Below, one piece after another: positions 16,799-24,996 of a stretch of 39,568 nt of DNA. Every line of letters starts with the position of its first letter. The stretch's first letter is position 1. The notes beneath the pieces are model-generated. The model did no database searches and was not told the DNA's origin. It saw nothing but the letters and a program-made list of their open reading frames with translations. The DNA is taken from positions 1 to 39,568 of the forward strand of contig CAIVHI010000319.1 in the NCBI GenBank assembly GCA_903905685.1, written 5' to 3'. Both the position numbers and the translations under genes were made by a program. The DNA is from an uncultured Bacteroidota bacterium. Its GTDB lineage: Bacteria; Bacteroidota; Bacteroidia; Chitinophagales; Chitinophagaceae.

Positions 16799-17093
16799 AA
16801 ACCTGCTGTACTATTGGTTGCTTTTAAAAAGGAGGTAAGACCCTTCAAAGACTTTAAAGAAATAGAATGCTCTGGATACGGGTGTATTCATTAAGGTATT
16901 TGGTTGGAAATACATAGAATTCCCATTGCTCAAGATTAAGCGGATCAACTGTTTGCTTAATCTCAGGATGCAGAAGGTAAAGCACATATACATCTGAATA
17001 CCTTTGAGGTTTTCCATCGAAGATGGAGGTGCTGCCGAGGTCGGCATGGAATACAAGTGGGATTATCGCGATAGGGGGTGGGAGCATGAACAC
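16799..17093 (-). pseudogene. Frameshifted C-terminal remnant of an unidentified accessory gene
   Basis: On the minus strand one frame reads FDGKPQRYSDVYVLYLLHPE, then PLNLEQWEFYVFPTKYLNE, and stops. The adjoining frame continues with SISLKSLKGLTSFLKA. Together they resemble the C-terminal end of an uncharacterised Bacteroidota family, possibly restriction-endonuclease-like, in which an RYSDxYV strand precedes a QWEFYVxPT strand and a SISLxSL helix. The frameshift lies near 16850. No start or N-terminal part is present. Family identity is from memory of the pattern and is weak. Confidence 0.4.
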
Positions 17094-17274
17094 AACCGGC
17101 GGGTATGTGGGGCAGCTATTTTTCCCGAGGAGTATTGACCATTTAACAGCATTGCTAAGAAAATACGGGGTGTCAGGATTAGCCTCCCTTTCAGAACGCT
17201 AACGGCGGTTACGCCCAACGATAATTGTTTGTCCAAGTCGCTATCCTAAGCCCCCAAAAAACACACCATCTAAA

Positions 17275-17305
17275 TTGTTACGTTCAAAATGTTTCCTTAC
17301 CTTTG
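17275..17305 (+). promoter_or_regulatory. Strong Bacteroidota-type promoter of rpmE2
   Basis: TTGT (17275-17278), 19 bases, then TACCTTTG (17298-17305), an exact TAnnTTTG. The leader would be about 40 bases. Confidence 0.7.
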
Positions 17306-17318
17306 CGCCTCAAAAAAT

Positions 17319-17336
17319 GCATGGCGACTTCCATGC
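17319..17336 (+). promoter_or_regulatory. Hairpin in the rpmE2 leader
   Basis: gcatgg-cgactt-ccatgc forms a 6-bp stem with a 6-base loop. It lies between the predicted transcription start and the rpmE2 ATG, 15 bases ahead of the latter. It could be a site for ribosomal-protein autoregulation, but no known Bacteroidota L31 leader is recognised. Confidence 0.3.
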
Positions 17337-17351
17337 GCTAAAAAGATTTTT

Positions 17352-17621
17352 ATGAAAAAAGGGCTTCATCCTGAAAGTTACCGAATGGTCATCTTCAAAG
17401 ATACCTCCAACGATTATACCTTTTTGACGCGCTCCTGCGCTGCTTCCCGCGAAAAAATGGTTTGGGAAGATGGCAACGAGTATCCCGTCATCAAAGTGGA
17501 AATCTCCAACACTTCGCACCCCTTCTATACCGGTAAATCGATGTTCGTGGATACTGCGGGCCGCATCGAAAAATTCCGCAAACGCTACGAGAAAAGAGAC
17601 ATCGTCAAGGGCAAAGAATAA
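17352..17621 (+). CDS. rpmE2: 50S ribosomal protein L31, type B
   Basis: An 89-residue large-subunit ribosomal protein. MKKGLHPES, the FLTRSC segment, EISNTSHPFYTGK and a basic tail with RIEKFRKRYEKR are diagnostic. It is the C-minus (type B) form: there is no CxxC zinc pair, so it binds no zinc. Bacteroidota commonly use this form as their only L31; whether a zinc form exists elsewhere cannot be seen here. I chose the ATG at 17352; an upstream in-frame ATG at 17289 overlaps the promoter itself and is excluded. A terminator follows within 25 bases. Confidence 0.97.
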   Translation: MKKGLHPESYRMVIFKDTSNDYTFLTRSCAASREKMVWEDGNEYPVIKVEISNTSHPFYTGKSMFVDTAGRIEKFRKRYEKRDIVKGKE

Positions 17622-17645
17622 TCTGCTCCACATTGACATTACGTC

Positions 17646-17675
17646 AAAAAATCCCGACTTTTGTCGGGATTTTTT
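17646..17675 (+). terminator. Rho-independent terminator after rpmE2
   Basis: aaaaaatcccgac-tttt-gtcgggatttttt, a 13-bp perfect stem ending in a T-run. Confidence 0.92.
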
Positions 17676-17702
17676 TATTAACATAAAAATATCATCAACA
17701 AT

Positions 17703-18911
17703 ATGACGCCCACCCACATCCTGTTCGACGACCACCGCCACACGGCCCTTTATCCGTTTACGCGCACGCGCCCCACGGGCATGGTGCGGTGCGGCATCCT
17801 CACCGCTGCCGAGCGTTGGGAGGCTCTCACAGGTAGGGTGCCCGGTTTCCTTACGCCGACCTACATGCAGGAGGTTTTTCCCACCCTTGCCGGTGCCGAC
17901 AATGTCTACATCAATGGTGCCGTTCATGCCGATGCCGCCCTGCGCGATGCCATTGGTGCCCTACAGCCCCACCACAAGCTCACGGCAGGGCAGCTCACCA
18001 TTGCGGCTCGCCTCCACACCGCTCCCCAAACTCCCGATGAATTGGCCGCCGCCATGCAGCCCCTCACCGAAGTGCCCTACGGTGGCAATGTCTTGGCGCT
18101 GAACCACATATGGGACATCTTCTCTTTTAACGACGCCTTACTGAGGTCTGATTTCGCCCTTATTACGGCCGGCCGCAAAAGCGCACCGGTGCCGCCGCAT
18201 GTGGTGGCCATGGGCGACAACCTGTTTATAGAGGAGGGGGCGCACATCTACCCCGGCTGCATCATCAATGCCGCCAAAGGGCCGGTTTACATAGGCCGCG
18301 ATACCGAGATATTGGAAGGCGTGCTCATGCAGGGCCCCATTGCCGTGTGCGATCATGCGGTGGTGAAAATGGGTGCGAAAATTTATGGCGGCACCACAAT
18401 AGGGCCGGGCTGCAAAGTGGGTGGCGAAATCAGCAATGTGGTGTTCTTTGCCAATAGCAACAAGGGCCACGACGGCTACCTCGGCAATGCCGTGATAGGC
18501 GAATGGTGCAACTTGGGCGCCGATACCAACAGCAGCAACCTGAAAAACAATTATGACACCATCAAAGTGTGGGACGAGCAAGCCGACGCGTTGGTGCGCA
18601 CCGGCCTCACCTTCTGCGGCCTCCTCATGGGCGACCACTCCAAGTGCGGCATCAACACCATGTTCAATACAGGCACGGTGGTGGGTGTCTCGGCCAATAT
18701 TTACGGCGGCGGCTTCCCCGACAAGTTCATTCCGTCGTTCGGGTGGGGTGGTGCCGAGGGTATGGTCACCTACGATTTCGACAAAGCCATAGAGACCGCC
18801 AACCGCATGATGGCCCGCCGAGGCCGAGGACTCTCGCCCGCCGAAGTCCAAATGTTCCAATACCTGTTCGACCGGACTGCCGCACAGCGCGTAGCCTTCA
18901 ACCATGCATAA
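17703..18911 (+). CDS. GlmU-like putative sugar nucleotidyltransferase with left-handed beta-helix
   Basis: A 402-residue protein of the Bacteroidota 'GlmU family'. The N-terminal ~100 residues have LYPFTRTRPTGMVRCGILTA, the family's start motif, but no classical GxGTRxxP nucleotide-binding loop, so it may not make sugar nucleotides in the normal way. From about residue 165 hexapeptide repeats build a left-handed beta-helix (for example FIEEGAHIYPGCIINA, VVKMGAKIYGGTTIGPGC, ISNVVFFANSNKGHDGYLGN, VIGEWCNLGADTNSSNLKNN), the fold of acetyl- and acyltransferases. The tpiA start codon lies 19 bases after its stop on the same strand, so the two form an operon. That pairing with triosephosphate isomerase suggests a core carbohydrate role, but the reaction is unknown. 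Confidence 0.85.
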   Translation: MTPTHILFDDHRHTALYPFTRTRPTGMVRCGILTAAERWEALTGRVPGFLTPTYMQEVFPTLAGADNVYINGAVHADAALRDAIGALQPHHKLTAGQLTIAARLHTAPQTPDELAAAMQPLTEVPYGGNVLALNHIWDIFSFNDALLRSDFALITAGRKSAPVPPHVVAMGDNLFIEEGAHIYPGCIINAAKGPVYIGRDTEILEGVLMQGPIAVCDHAVVKMGAKIYGGTTIGPGCKVGGEISNVVFFANSNKGHDGYLGNAVIGEWCNLGADTNSSNLKNNYDTIKVWDEQADALVRTGLTFCGLLMGDHSKCGINTMFNTGTVVGVSANIYGGGFPDKFIPSFGWGGAEGMVTYDFDKAIETANRMMARRGRGLSPAEVQMFQYLFDRTAAQRVAFNHA

Positions 18912-18930
18912 CTCCAAAACAAGACCAACA

Positions 18931-19689
18931 ATGAGAAAGAAAATAGTGGCAGGCAACTGGAAGATGAACCGCACCCTGCAAGAAGGACACAGCCTCGTAG
19001 CCGGCATATTGGCCGGTCTGCCCGCACTTAGCAGCCATAAGCAAGTGGTGATTGCCCCAACCTATGTGCACCTCACCCAGACGGCCGCCCAACTGGCCGG
19101 TCATGCCCACATCCATACCGCAGCCCAAAATTGCAGCAACCAGGAATCGGGTGCATTCACCGGCGAGGTATCGGCGGGCATACTGAAGAGTGCCGGCATA
19201 GGGTACGTCATCATCGGCCATTCCGAACGCCGCGAGTATTTTGGCGAGACCAATGCGTTGTTGGCCCAGAAGACCGACCGCGTGCTGGCACATGGCATGG
19301 AGGTCATCTTCTGCTGCGGCGAGCCCCTCGCCGTGCGCGATGCCGATACCCAAAATGCCAACGTGGAGACCCAAATTCGCGAAGGGCTATTCCACCTCGC
19401 GGCCGAGGCCTGGAGCCACATCGTGTTGGCCTACGAGCCCATTTGGGCCATCGGCACGGGCCGCACCGCCAGTTCGCAACAGGCGCAAGACATGCACCAC
19501 CACATTCGCGCAGTAGTGCGGGCACAATATGGCGCCACCGTTGCCGACAACCTCACCATCCTCTACGGCGGTAGCTGCAAGCCCTCCAACGCCGCCGAGC
19601 TCTTCGCTTGTCCCGACGTAGACGGCGGCCTCATTGGCGGAGCGTCCCTCAAAGCCGATGAGTTTTTGGGGATAGTGGCAGCGATGTAA
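18931..19689 (+). CDS. tpiA: Triosephosphate isomerase
   Basis: A 252-residue TIM-barrel enzyme that interconverts dihydroxyacetone phosphate and glyceraldehyde 3-phosphate in glycolysis and gluconeogenesis. Catalytic residues are all visible: GNWKMN (8-13, Asn and Lys), IIGHSERR (His97), AYEPIWAIGTG (Glu169, with the flexible loop) and LYGGSCKPSNA at the phosphate site. I chose the ATG at 18931 (MRKKIVAGNWK). An earlier in-frame ATG at 18904 overlaps the end of the upstream gene and would add 9 residues with no family counterpart. It is co-transcribed with the GlmU-like gene and ends at a terminator. Confidence 0.97.
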   Translation: MRKKIVAGNWKMNRTLQEGHSLVAGILAGLPALSSHKQVVIAPTYVHLTQTAAQLAGHAHIHTAAQNCSNQESGAFTGEVSAGILKSAGIGYVIIGHSERREYFGETNALLAQKTDRVLAHGMEVIFCCGEPLAVRDADTQNANVETQIREGLFHLAAEAWSHIVLAYEPIWAIGTGRTASSQQAQDMHHHIRAVVRAQYGATVADNLTILYGGSCKPSNAAELFACPDVDGGLIGGASLKADEFLGIVAAM

Positions 19690-19715
19690 TGCTGCGGTAA
19701 CTACTTAAAGCAGTG

Positions 19716-19745
19716 CGCCCCCGTTTCAGGCTTGAAACGGGGGCG
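19716..19745 (+). terminator. Rho-independent terminator after tpiA
   Basis: cgcccccgtttca-ggct-tgaaacgggggcg, a 13-bp stem followed by TTTTA. The 190 bases from here to the next gene's stop hold nothing I can identify. Confidence 0.9.
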
Positions 19746-19939
19746 TTTTATGTAGCCTTCGCGAAGAGGGTAGATTTTTATGGAGGGCCGGCATGCGATT
19801 GGGCGGACTGGGGAGGTTGGGCTATAAACGTTCAATACCGTCAGGCTTCGGGCTTCAATGTCTGTCGGTCTATATACAAGACACCCAAGCCAGTGTTCGA
19901 CATGCGACAAAAGCGAGCCGGAAATATTCTACTTGGGGC

Positions 19940-21781
19940 CTATTCCCCTACTGCGTGCAGGGCATTCCGAGCTTGGAGAAAGTTGGGGTTGAGCCGCAAT
20001 ACGGTGTGCCAGCGGGCAGCGGCTTGGGCGGGCTGCCCGTGCAGGTAGTAATATACCCCTAAGTTGTAGTCCAATTCGGGAAGTTGGGGGTAGGTGGGCA
20101 GGAGTACCAATATGCGGTCGTAGCTGCGCGCTGCCTCATCGGGGTTCCCCATTCTGAAGCACGCCAAGCCGCGATTGATGAGTGGGGGGAGGCAGGTGCT
20201 GTCCAGCTTCAAGGCTTTGTCCAAATAGGCCACACCTTGCATCAACAACTGCACTTTACGAGCCGAGTCCTTTGCATCATCGGCCGCATTCACATATGCT
20301 ACGCCCAAATTGGCATTTACCAACAGGCTGTTCGGCACGGTCTTCACGTCGTGCTCATACAAAGTGAGGTCGTTCTTCCAGTCGGTATTGCGGGCCATGG
20401 TAGCTGTAGCGCACAGGAGGCACAGGATGAGTACGATGGCCCCAATTGGCTTTTGCAAATTGGGGCCATATTTTTCATGGCACCAATTTCCCAGGGCTAC
20501 CATGCAAATGATGCCTCCCATCGATGCATGATACAGGAGACGCTCGCCCATGGTGCCCCCTATGTTGATGAGCCAATTGTTCACCATCAGCAAGCTGAGG
20601 AAGTAGAAGGCAAGCCCAAACGCCACGGCACGTTGTTTTTTATAGGTAGCCCAAATGCCTACCAACAAGCCGGCATGATAAATTACAGATAACCCTACCA
20701 ACGGTGAGCCCAACGTTTTGTAGGGAATGGTGTTGTAGGAATAGTCGCAGGAAAGGGGGAAAGGAAAAAAGAGCAGGCGTAAATAGTTGAGGGGCGTAGC
20801 GATTACGGTTGCAGCTTTTTGCAATGGGGTAGCCAATGCATAGGGATTGTTCCAAATGTCGTTGTCTATCTCGGCGGCAGAGAACCCAACCACCTTTATC
20901 CGAATGAGTGCATAGAGCACTGCTACCGCATAAAAAGGCATGGAGCCTTTTAAGGCTTCAAGGGGAGTCTTGCCATTGAACCACACCATGGCAAGCGGCA
21001 ATAAGATGAGTAGGGCAAGCCCATATTCTTTGGAGAGCAGGGCGAACAAAAAGCAAATCGGCCCCGCAAAACCAGCCCACTTGTGCCGCACCCTGTTTGT
21101 GCCGCAAGCCAAAATGAAGGTGAGGCATATGAATGCCAAAGAGCATATTTCATCCCGGCTCTTTACGTTGGCCACTACCTCGCTGTGCACCGGGTGGCAG
21201 GCGAAAAGCAGGGTAGCCGCCAGTGCTGCCATAGGGCTCCCCCTGAAAACAACCATCCGCAGCATCCCCAAAAGGGCCACCAATCCGAGCCCGAAGAACA
21301 GCACATTGTCGAAGTGCCTGATGTGCATAGCATGAATCAAGGCATCCCGTTGCGCGCCTTTGTCGCCCGCATGGGCCACCACGCTGTCTACCGCATCTGC
21401 CGATACCGGCCCCAAAAACTGTTGTTCTATTGCAAACGTGGCTATCGACAATGGTCGGTAGCGCCCGCCGGCGAGCATGTTTTCGGTATTGGTCGTTTTG
21501 CAGTAGCTGTAAAAAGCGTCCTTCGAGAAAATGCCTTCCAAGCCTTCCAAGCCGCGGTAAACAAACTCGTTTTTCAGGATGACTATGTTGTCGTCGAGGG
21601 CATATTCATTCCCAATAGTATTGCCGTACAGTACAAACGATACTGCGAATACCAACAGCGCATGAACGCTGAACAGGCGGGTCCAATGCGCGGGCGGTGC
21701 AGCTATACTTCCCGGTATAGAAGCCGATGCAGTAAAGTCCGTCGGTCCGTTTTTTTGCGCCTGTTTCTGTTTGGAGGACAT
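19940..21781 (-). CDS. TMTC-like membrane protein (DUF1736 + TPR), second of a tandem pair
   Basis: A 613-residue multi-pass inner-membrane protein. About ten hydrophobic segments are followed by C-terminal tetratricopeptide repeats (from about residue 480; for example LINRGLACFRMGNPDEAARS and YNLGVYYYLHGQPAQAAARW). The first outer loop has NEYALDDN, with the paired acids expected of GT-C glycosyltransferases. NPYALATPLQKAATVIATPL then LFFPFPLSCDYSYN is the DUF1736 segment of animal TMTC O-mannosyltransferases. By analogy it may move a sugar from a lipid carrier onto exported proteins, but no bacterial member's reaction is evident here. It lies 36 bases after a clear paralogue on the same strand, so the pair is a tandem duplication and one operon. 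Confidence 0.8.
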   Translation of the reverse strand: MSSKQKQAQKNGPTDFTASASIPGSIAAPPAHWTRLFSVHALLVFAVSFVLYGNTIGNEYALDDNIVILKNEFVYRGLEGLEGIFSKDAFYSYCKTTNTENMLAGGRYRPLSIATFAIEQQFLGPVSADAVDSVVAHAGDKGAQRDALIHAMHIRHFDNVLFFGLGLVALLGMLRMVVFRGSPMAALAATLLFACHPVHSEVVANVKSRDEICSLAFICLTFILACGTNRVRHKWAGFAGPICFLFALLSKEYGLALLILLPLAMVWFNGKTPLEALKGSMPFYAVAVLYALIRIKVVGFSAAEIDNDIWNNPYALATPLQKAATVIATPLNYLRLLFFPFPLSCDYSYNTIPYKTLGSPLVGLSVIYHAGLLVGIWATYKKQRAVAFGLAFYFLSLLMVNNWLINIGGTMGERLLYHASMGGIICMVALGNWCHEKYGPNLQKPIGAIVLILCLLCATATMARNTDWKNDLTLYEHDVKTVPNSLLVNANLGVAYVNAADDAKDSARKVQLLMQGVAYLDKALKLDSTCLPPLINRGLACFRMGNPDEAARSYDRILVLLPTYPQLPELDYNLGVYYYLHGQPAQAAARWHTVLRLNPNFLQARNALHAVGE

Positions 21782-21817
21782 ACGATTTCGACTTCTATCC
21801 CAATGAAAACAAACAAA

Positions 21818-23731
21818 TTACCTGCCAATTACGGGTGCACCCACCACGCTCAACGCATGTGCCGCATCCTTATTTCCCGGGTCTATCTTCAATGACGATT
21901 GCCAGCAAGAGACGGCCTTGGGGTACTCTTTGTGGAGGTAGAAAAACACGCCCAAGTTGTAAAAGAACTCGCCCAGCCGAGGATACTTGGGGTAGTACGT
22001 CTTCACTACCTCAAAATCGGTTTTGGAGCTATCGGCATAAACCGTGTGCAGGCTGTCGAGTTGCCCCAATTTGAAGTAGGCCAACCCCAAGTTGAAATAG
22101 CCGATGACGTAGGTGTTGTGCAGCGACAGTACCTTTTTAAGCAACACCACCCCATGCTCCAATTCCTCCTTCTTCTTGGCCGGATTAGGTTCTATGTTCG
22201 ACATATCGATGTAGGACGATGCTACATTGGCATTGATGATGATGCTGTTCGGCGCGTTTTTCAAGTCGTGGGAGAACAGGGTGAAATTGTTTTTCCAGTC
22301 GGCGTTGCGGGCCACGGTCACCCAACTGCAAAGCAACAGTATCACGGTAGTGCCGCCCAATAGTACCAATCGGCCGGTTTCAGGCGACTTTATTTTTTGG
22401 AATCCCAAGTAAGCAAAATAGCCGAAAGCGATGGCGAAGCCTACCGATGAATGGTAAATAAGGCGTTCGCCCATGGTGGCACCGATGTCGAAAAACAGGT
22501 TGCAAACCAACATCAAGTGCGACAGATACATCCCGATGGCGAAACTCAACACGTTTTTGCGTTTCAGGTAGTAGAAGAATGCCCGCACCAGCCCAAGGTG
22601 GAATATCAGCGAAAGCCATACCATGGGGTGCAAAAAGTCTTTATAGGGAATCTGGTTGTAGGAATAGTCGGCCGACAGCGGGTAGGGGAAAACCAACAGG
22701 CGGAAGTAGTTGAATGCCGTTGAAATCTCTGTAGCCATTTTCTCCTTGTCCGACGCCAATGCATACGGGTTGTTGAGCAGGTCGGTGTTCGAGGCCTCGT
22801 TCATGGGAGCCACAATGTGGCTGCGTATGGCGTAATAAACTATGAAAACCAACAAGTAAGGCCATACCGATGTAATGCTTTTTCCAACCGAGAAGCCCTG
22901 AAACAAGTAGAGGGCGAGCGGCAACAGGACGAGCACCGTGATGGCATATTCCTTGGAAAGGAAGGCCAGGAAGAAGAGCACCATGGCTGAAATGAGGGAA
23001 ACCAACTTTTTCTCCTGCACATATTTGAAGGCGAAAATGTAGGTGAGGCACATGAACATCAACGACATGATTTCATCGCGGCTCTTTACATTGGCAATCA
23101 CCTCGGTATGTATGGGGTGTACTGTAAATAGGGCGGCTGCAAGTAGTGCCATGATCGGGTTGGACCTAAAGACGATAAACCGCAGGAAGTAAAGCAGCGT
23201 TATCATGGACAGCGTGAACCAAACGACATTGAAGAAGTGCCGTATGTGCATGTTGCGATTAAGGATCACCTCTTGCGGGCCTTTTTCGTCGGCATGGGTC
23301 ACAACGCTGTCGATAGCACTTTGGGGAACCGTGCCCATAAACTGCTGCTCTATGGCAAATGTGACGATGGAGAGCGGACGGTAACGCCCGCCTGACAGTT
23401 GGTTGCCGGTTTTGAACTGTTTGTAGTAGCTGTCGAACGCATCGGTGGTCAGGATGGTGGGGATGCCTGTAAATCCTTGATACACGTATTCGTTTTTCAG
23501 GATGACCGCAGTATCGTCCAAGGCATATTCATTGCTTACGGTATTGATGTAGAGTAAGAAAGATAGGACGGCAATGATGATGGCCTGAACCTTGAAACTG
23601 GAGAGCCACGCCGGAAAAAGGGAGTCGACGTCAACAAATGGAATCGGGTTGGAAAGGCTCGGTGCCGGCTTTGGTGTCGGTCTTGCCGGATTAGCAACAG
23701 GAATATTCTTCGATGTCTGTTTTTTAGCCAT
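21818..23731 (-). CDS. TMTC-like membrane protein (DUF1736 + TPR), first of a tandem pair
   Basis: A 637-residue paralogue of the downstream gene with the same plan: a short Pro/Lys-rich cytoplasmic N-terminus, about ten membrane segments, then TPRs (YFNLGLAYFKLGQLDSLHTV, FFYNLGVFFYLHKEYPKAVS). Shared landmarks are NEYALDDTAVILKNEYVY, GGRYRPLSI, FAIEQQFMG, HPIHTEVIANVKSRDEI and FPYPLSADYSYNQIPYKD. The NEYALDD acids and HPIHTEV His residues are kept in both copies, which suggests both are active. Conservation is clear along the whole length, but the two have diverged at many positions, so the duplication is old. It has its own promoter and probably drives both genes. Role in protein O-glycosylation is inferred from the TMTC family. 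Confidence 0.8.
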   Translation of the reverse strand: MAKKQTSKNIPVANPARPTPKPAPSLSNPIPFVDVDSLFPAWLSSFKVQAIIIAVLSFLLYINTVSNEYALDDTAVILKNEYVYQGFTGIPTILTTDAFDSYYKQFKTGNQLSGGRYRPLSIVTFAIEQQFMGTVPQSAIDSVVTHADEKGPQEVILNRNMHIRHFFNVVWFTLSMITLLYFLRFIVFRSNPIMALLAAALFTVHPIHTEVIANVKSRDEIMSLMFMCLTYIFAFKYVQEKKLVSLISAMVLFFLAFLSKEYAITVLVLLPLALYLFQGFSVGKSITSVWPYLLVFIVYYAIRSHIVAPMNEASNTDLLNNPYALASDKEKMATEISTAFNYFRLLVFPYPLSADYSYNQIPYKDFLHPMVWLSLIFHLGLVRAFFYYLKRKNVLSFAIGMYLSHLMLVCNLFFDIGATMGERLIYHSSVGFAIAFGYFAYLGFQKIKSPETGRLVLLGGTTVILLLCSWVTVARNADWKNNFTLFSHDLKNAPNSIIINANVASSYIDMSNIEPNPAKKKEELEHGVVLLKKVLSLHNTYVIGYFNLGLAYFKLGQLDSLHTVYADSSKTDFEVVKTYYPKYPRLGEFFYNLGVFFYLHKEYPKAVSCWQSSLKIDPGNKDAAHALSVVGAPVIGR

Positions 23732-23749
23732 ATCGCTTCAAGTAACGTC

Positions 23750-23781
23750 CAAATGTAACAAATTATGCTTTCTGCTCCCAA
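23750..23781 (-). promoter_or_regulatory. Promoter of the TMTC-like pair
   Basis: On the minus strand TTGG (23781-23778), 20 bases, then TACATTTG (23757-23750), an exact TAnnTTTG. The start codon lies 18 bases beyond. Confidence 0.55.
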
Positions 23782-23911
23782 CGGGAATGTCGTCAATTGT
23801 AGCATAGCCGTAAAAATCGTGCAGCGGGGGTATACCTACTACCTTCGGGTCGTAAAATGTCCGCAGGCGCGGGCGGATGCTACCGTAAGACCGTTGCGCA
23901 TAAAATAGCCG

Positions 23912-23940
23912 TCCCCCGTCGAACTTTATTAGACGGGGGA
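23912..23940 (-). terminator. Probable terminator after the 3-hydroxyacyl-CoA dehydrogenase gene
   Basis: tcccccgtc pairs with gacggggga across an 11-base loop, 25 bases past the stop. A short T-run (tatttta) follows on the minus strand after a GC-rich spacer. Confidence 0.55.
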
Positions 23941-23965
23941 TGGATTCGAAATATGTTGCGGCTGC

Positions 23966-24868
23966 CTAGGCGAAGCGGGAGCTGACCACCAACTCCTTGC
24001 TACCTGGGGTATATTTGTAGAAGCCCTCGCCCGATTTGCAGCCCAAATACCCGGCCTGCACCATGTTCACCAACAGTGGGCAGGGGGCATACTTGGTGTT
24101 GCCCAGGCCATTATACAGCACATTGAGGATGGAGAGGCAGGTGTCCAGGCCAATGAAGTCGGCCAATTGCAGCGGTCCCATGGGGTGAGCCATGCCCAGT
24201 TTCATAATGGTGTCAATCTCATGCACTCCCGCTACGCCCTCGTGCAGGGAAATGATGGCCTCATTAATCATGGGCATCAAGATGCGGTTGGCTACAAAGC
24301 CGGGGTAGTCGTTGGCCACGCATGGGGTCTTCCCCAGTTTTTCCGACAATGCGTAAATCGTCTTGGTCACTTCGGCATCTGTGGCATAGCCATTTATCAC
24401 CTCCACCAATTTCATTACCGGCACGGGGTTCATAAAGTGCATCCCAATCACTTGACTCGGCCTTTTGGTGACAGATGCTATTTTGGTAATCGAGATGGAC
24501 GATGTGTTGGATGCCAGAATGCAATGCGGAGCACAATGTTCATCTAGTTTGCGGAAAATGTTGAGTTTCAATTCCACGTTTTCGGTGGCGGCTTCAACGG
24601 CCAGGTCTGCACCTGTTACGGCTTCGGCCATATCGGTATGGGTGCTGATGTTGGCAATTGCTGCGGCCTTGGCCTCAGCGGTGAGCGAGCCCTTGGCCAC
24701 TTGGCGGTCCATGTTTTTTTCGATGGTCAGCATGGCCTTATCCAATGCGGCTTGGCTAATGTCCATCATCCTTACCCGGTATCCACTTTGGGCAAACACA
24801 TGGCAAATGCCGTTGCCCATTGTTCCCGAACCTATTACCGTTACTATACTTACATTTCCCGATGTCAT
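23966..24868 (-). CDS. 3-hydroxybutyryl-CoA / 3-hydroxyacyl-CoA dehydrogenase
   Basis: A 300-residue NAD-dependent dehydrogenase that oxidises 3-hydroxyacyl-CoA to 3-ketoacyl-CoA (or the reverse) in beta-oxidation, butyrate or phenylacetate pathways. The Rossmann motif is VIGSGTMGNGI (11-21). The catalytic His is in GMHFMNPVPVMKLVEV, followed by NDYPGFVANRILMPMINEA and MGPLQLADFIGLD in the C-terminal helical domain. I chose the ATG at 24868 because it places the Rossmann strand correctly; an in-frame upstream start would add 24 residues across the promoter. It is divergent from the outer-membrane barrel gene. It is a single-gene unit with no thiolase or crotonase beside it, so the exact pathway is open. 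Confidence 0.93.
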   Translation of the reverse strand: MTSGNVSIVTVIGSGTMGNGICHVFAQSGYRVRMMDISQAALDKAMLTIEKNMDRQVAKGSLTAEAKAAAIANISTHTDMAEAVTGADLAVEAATENVELKLNIFRKLDEHCAPHCILASNTSSISITKIASVTKRPSQVIGMHFMNPVPVMKLVEVINGYATDAEVTKTIYALSEKLGKTPCVANDYPGFVANRILMPMINEAIISLHEGVAGVHEIDTIMKLGMAHPMGPLQLADFIGLDTCLSILNVLYNGLGNTKYAPCPLLVNMVQAGYLGCKSGEGFYKYTPGSKELVVSSRFA

Positions 24869-24894
24869 GGTGTTGTTTTTGAGATTTCGTTGGT

Positions 24895-24926
24895 CAAAAG
24901 TAAAATTACTAACCGGGAACGGCAAA
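24895..24926 (-). promoter_or_regulatory. Promoter of the 3-hydroxyacyl-CoA dehydrogenase gene
   Basis: On the minus strand TTTG (24926-24923), 20 bases, then TACTTTTG (24902-24895), both exact. The leader would be about 22 bases. Confidence 0.6.
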
Positions 24927-24953
24927 TGTGTATCGGCCATCTTACCCCCAAGC

Positions 24954-24983
24954 TTTGAAATGGCGCCGATTTTGGTACTTTTG
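24954..24983 (+). promoter_or_regulatory. Promoter of the outer-membrane barrel gene
   Basis: TTTG (24954-24957), 18 bases, then TACTTTTG (24976-24983), both exact. The ATG is 13 bases further on, so the leader is very short. Confidence 0.6.
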
Positions 24984-24996
24984 GATTTGCTGACCC

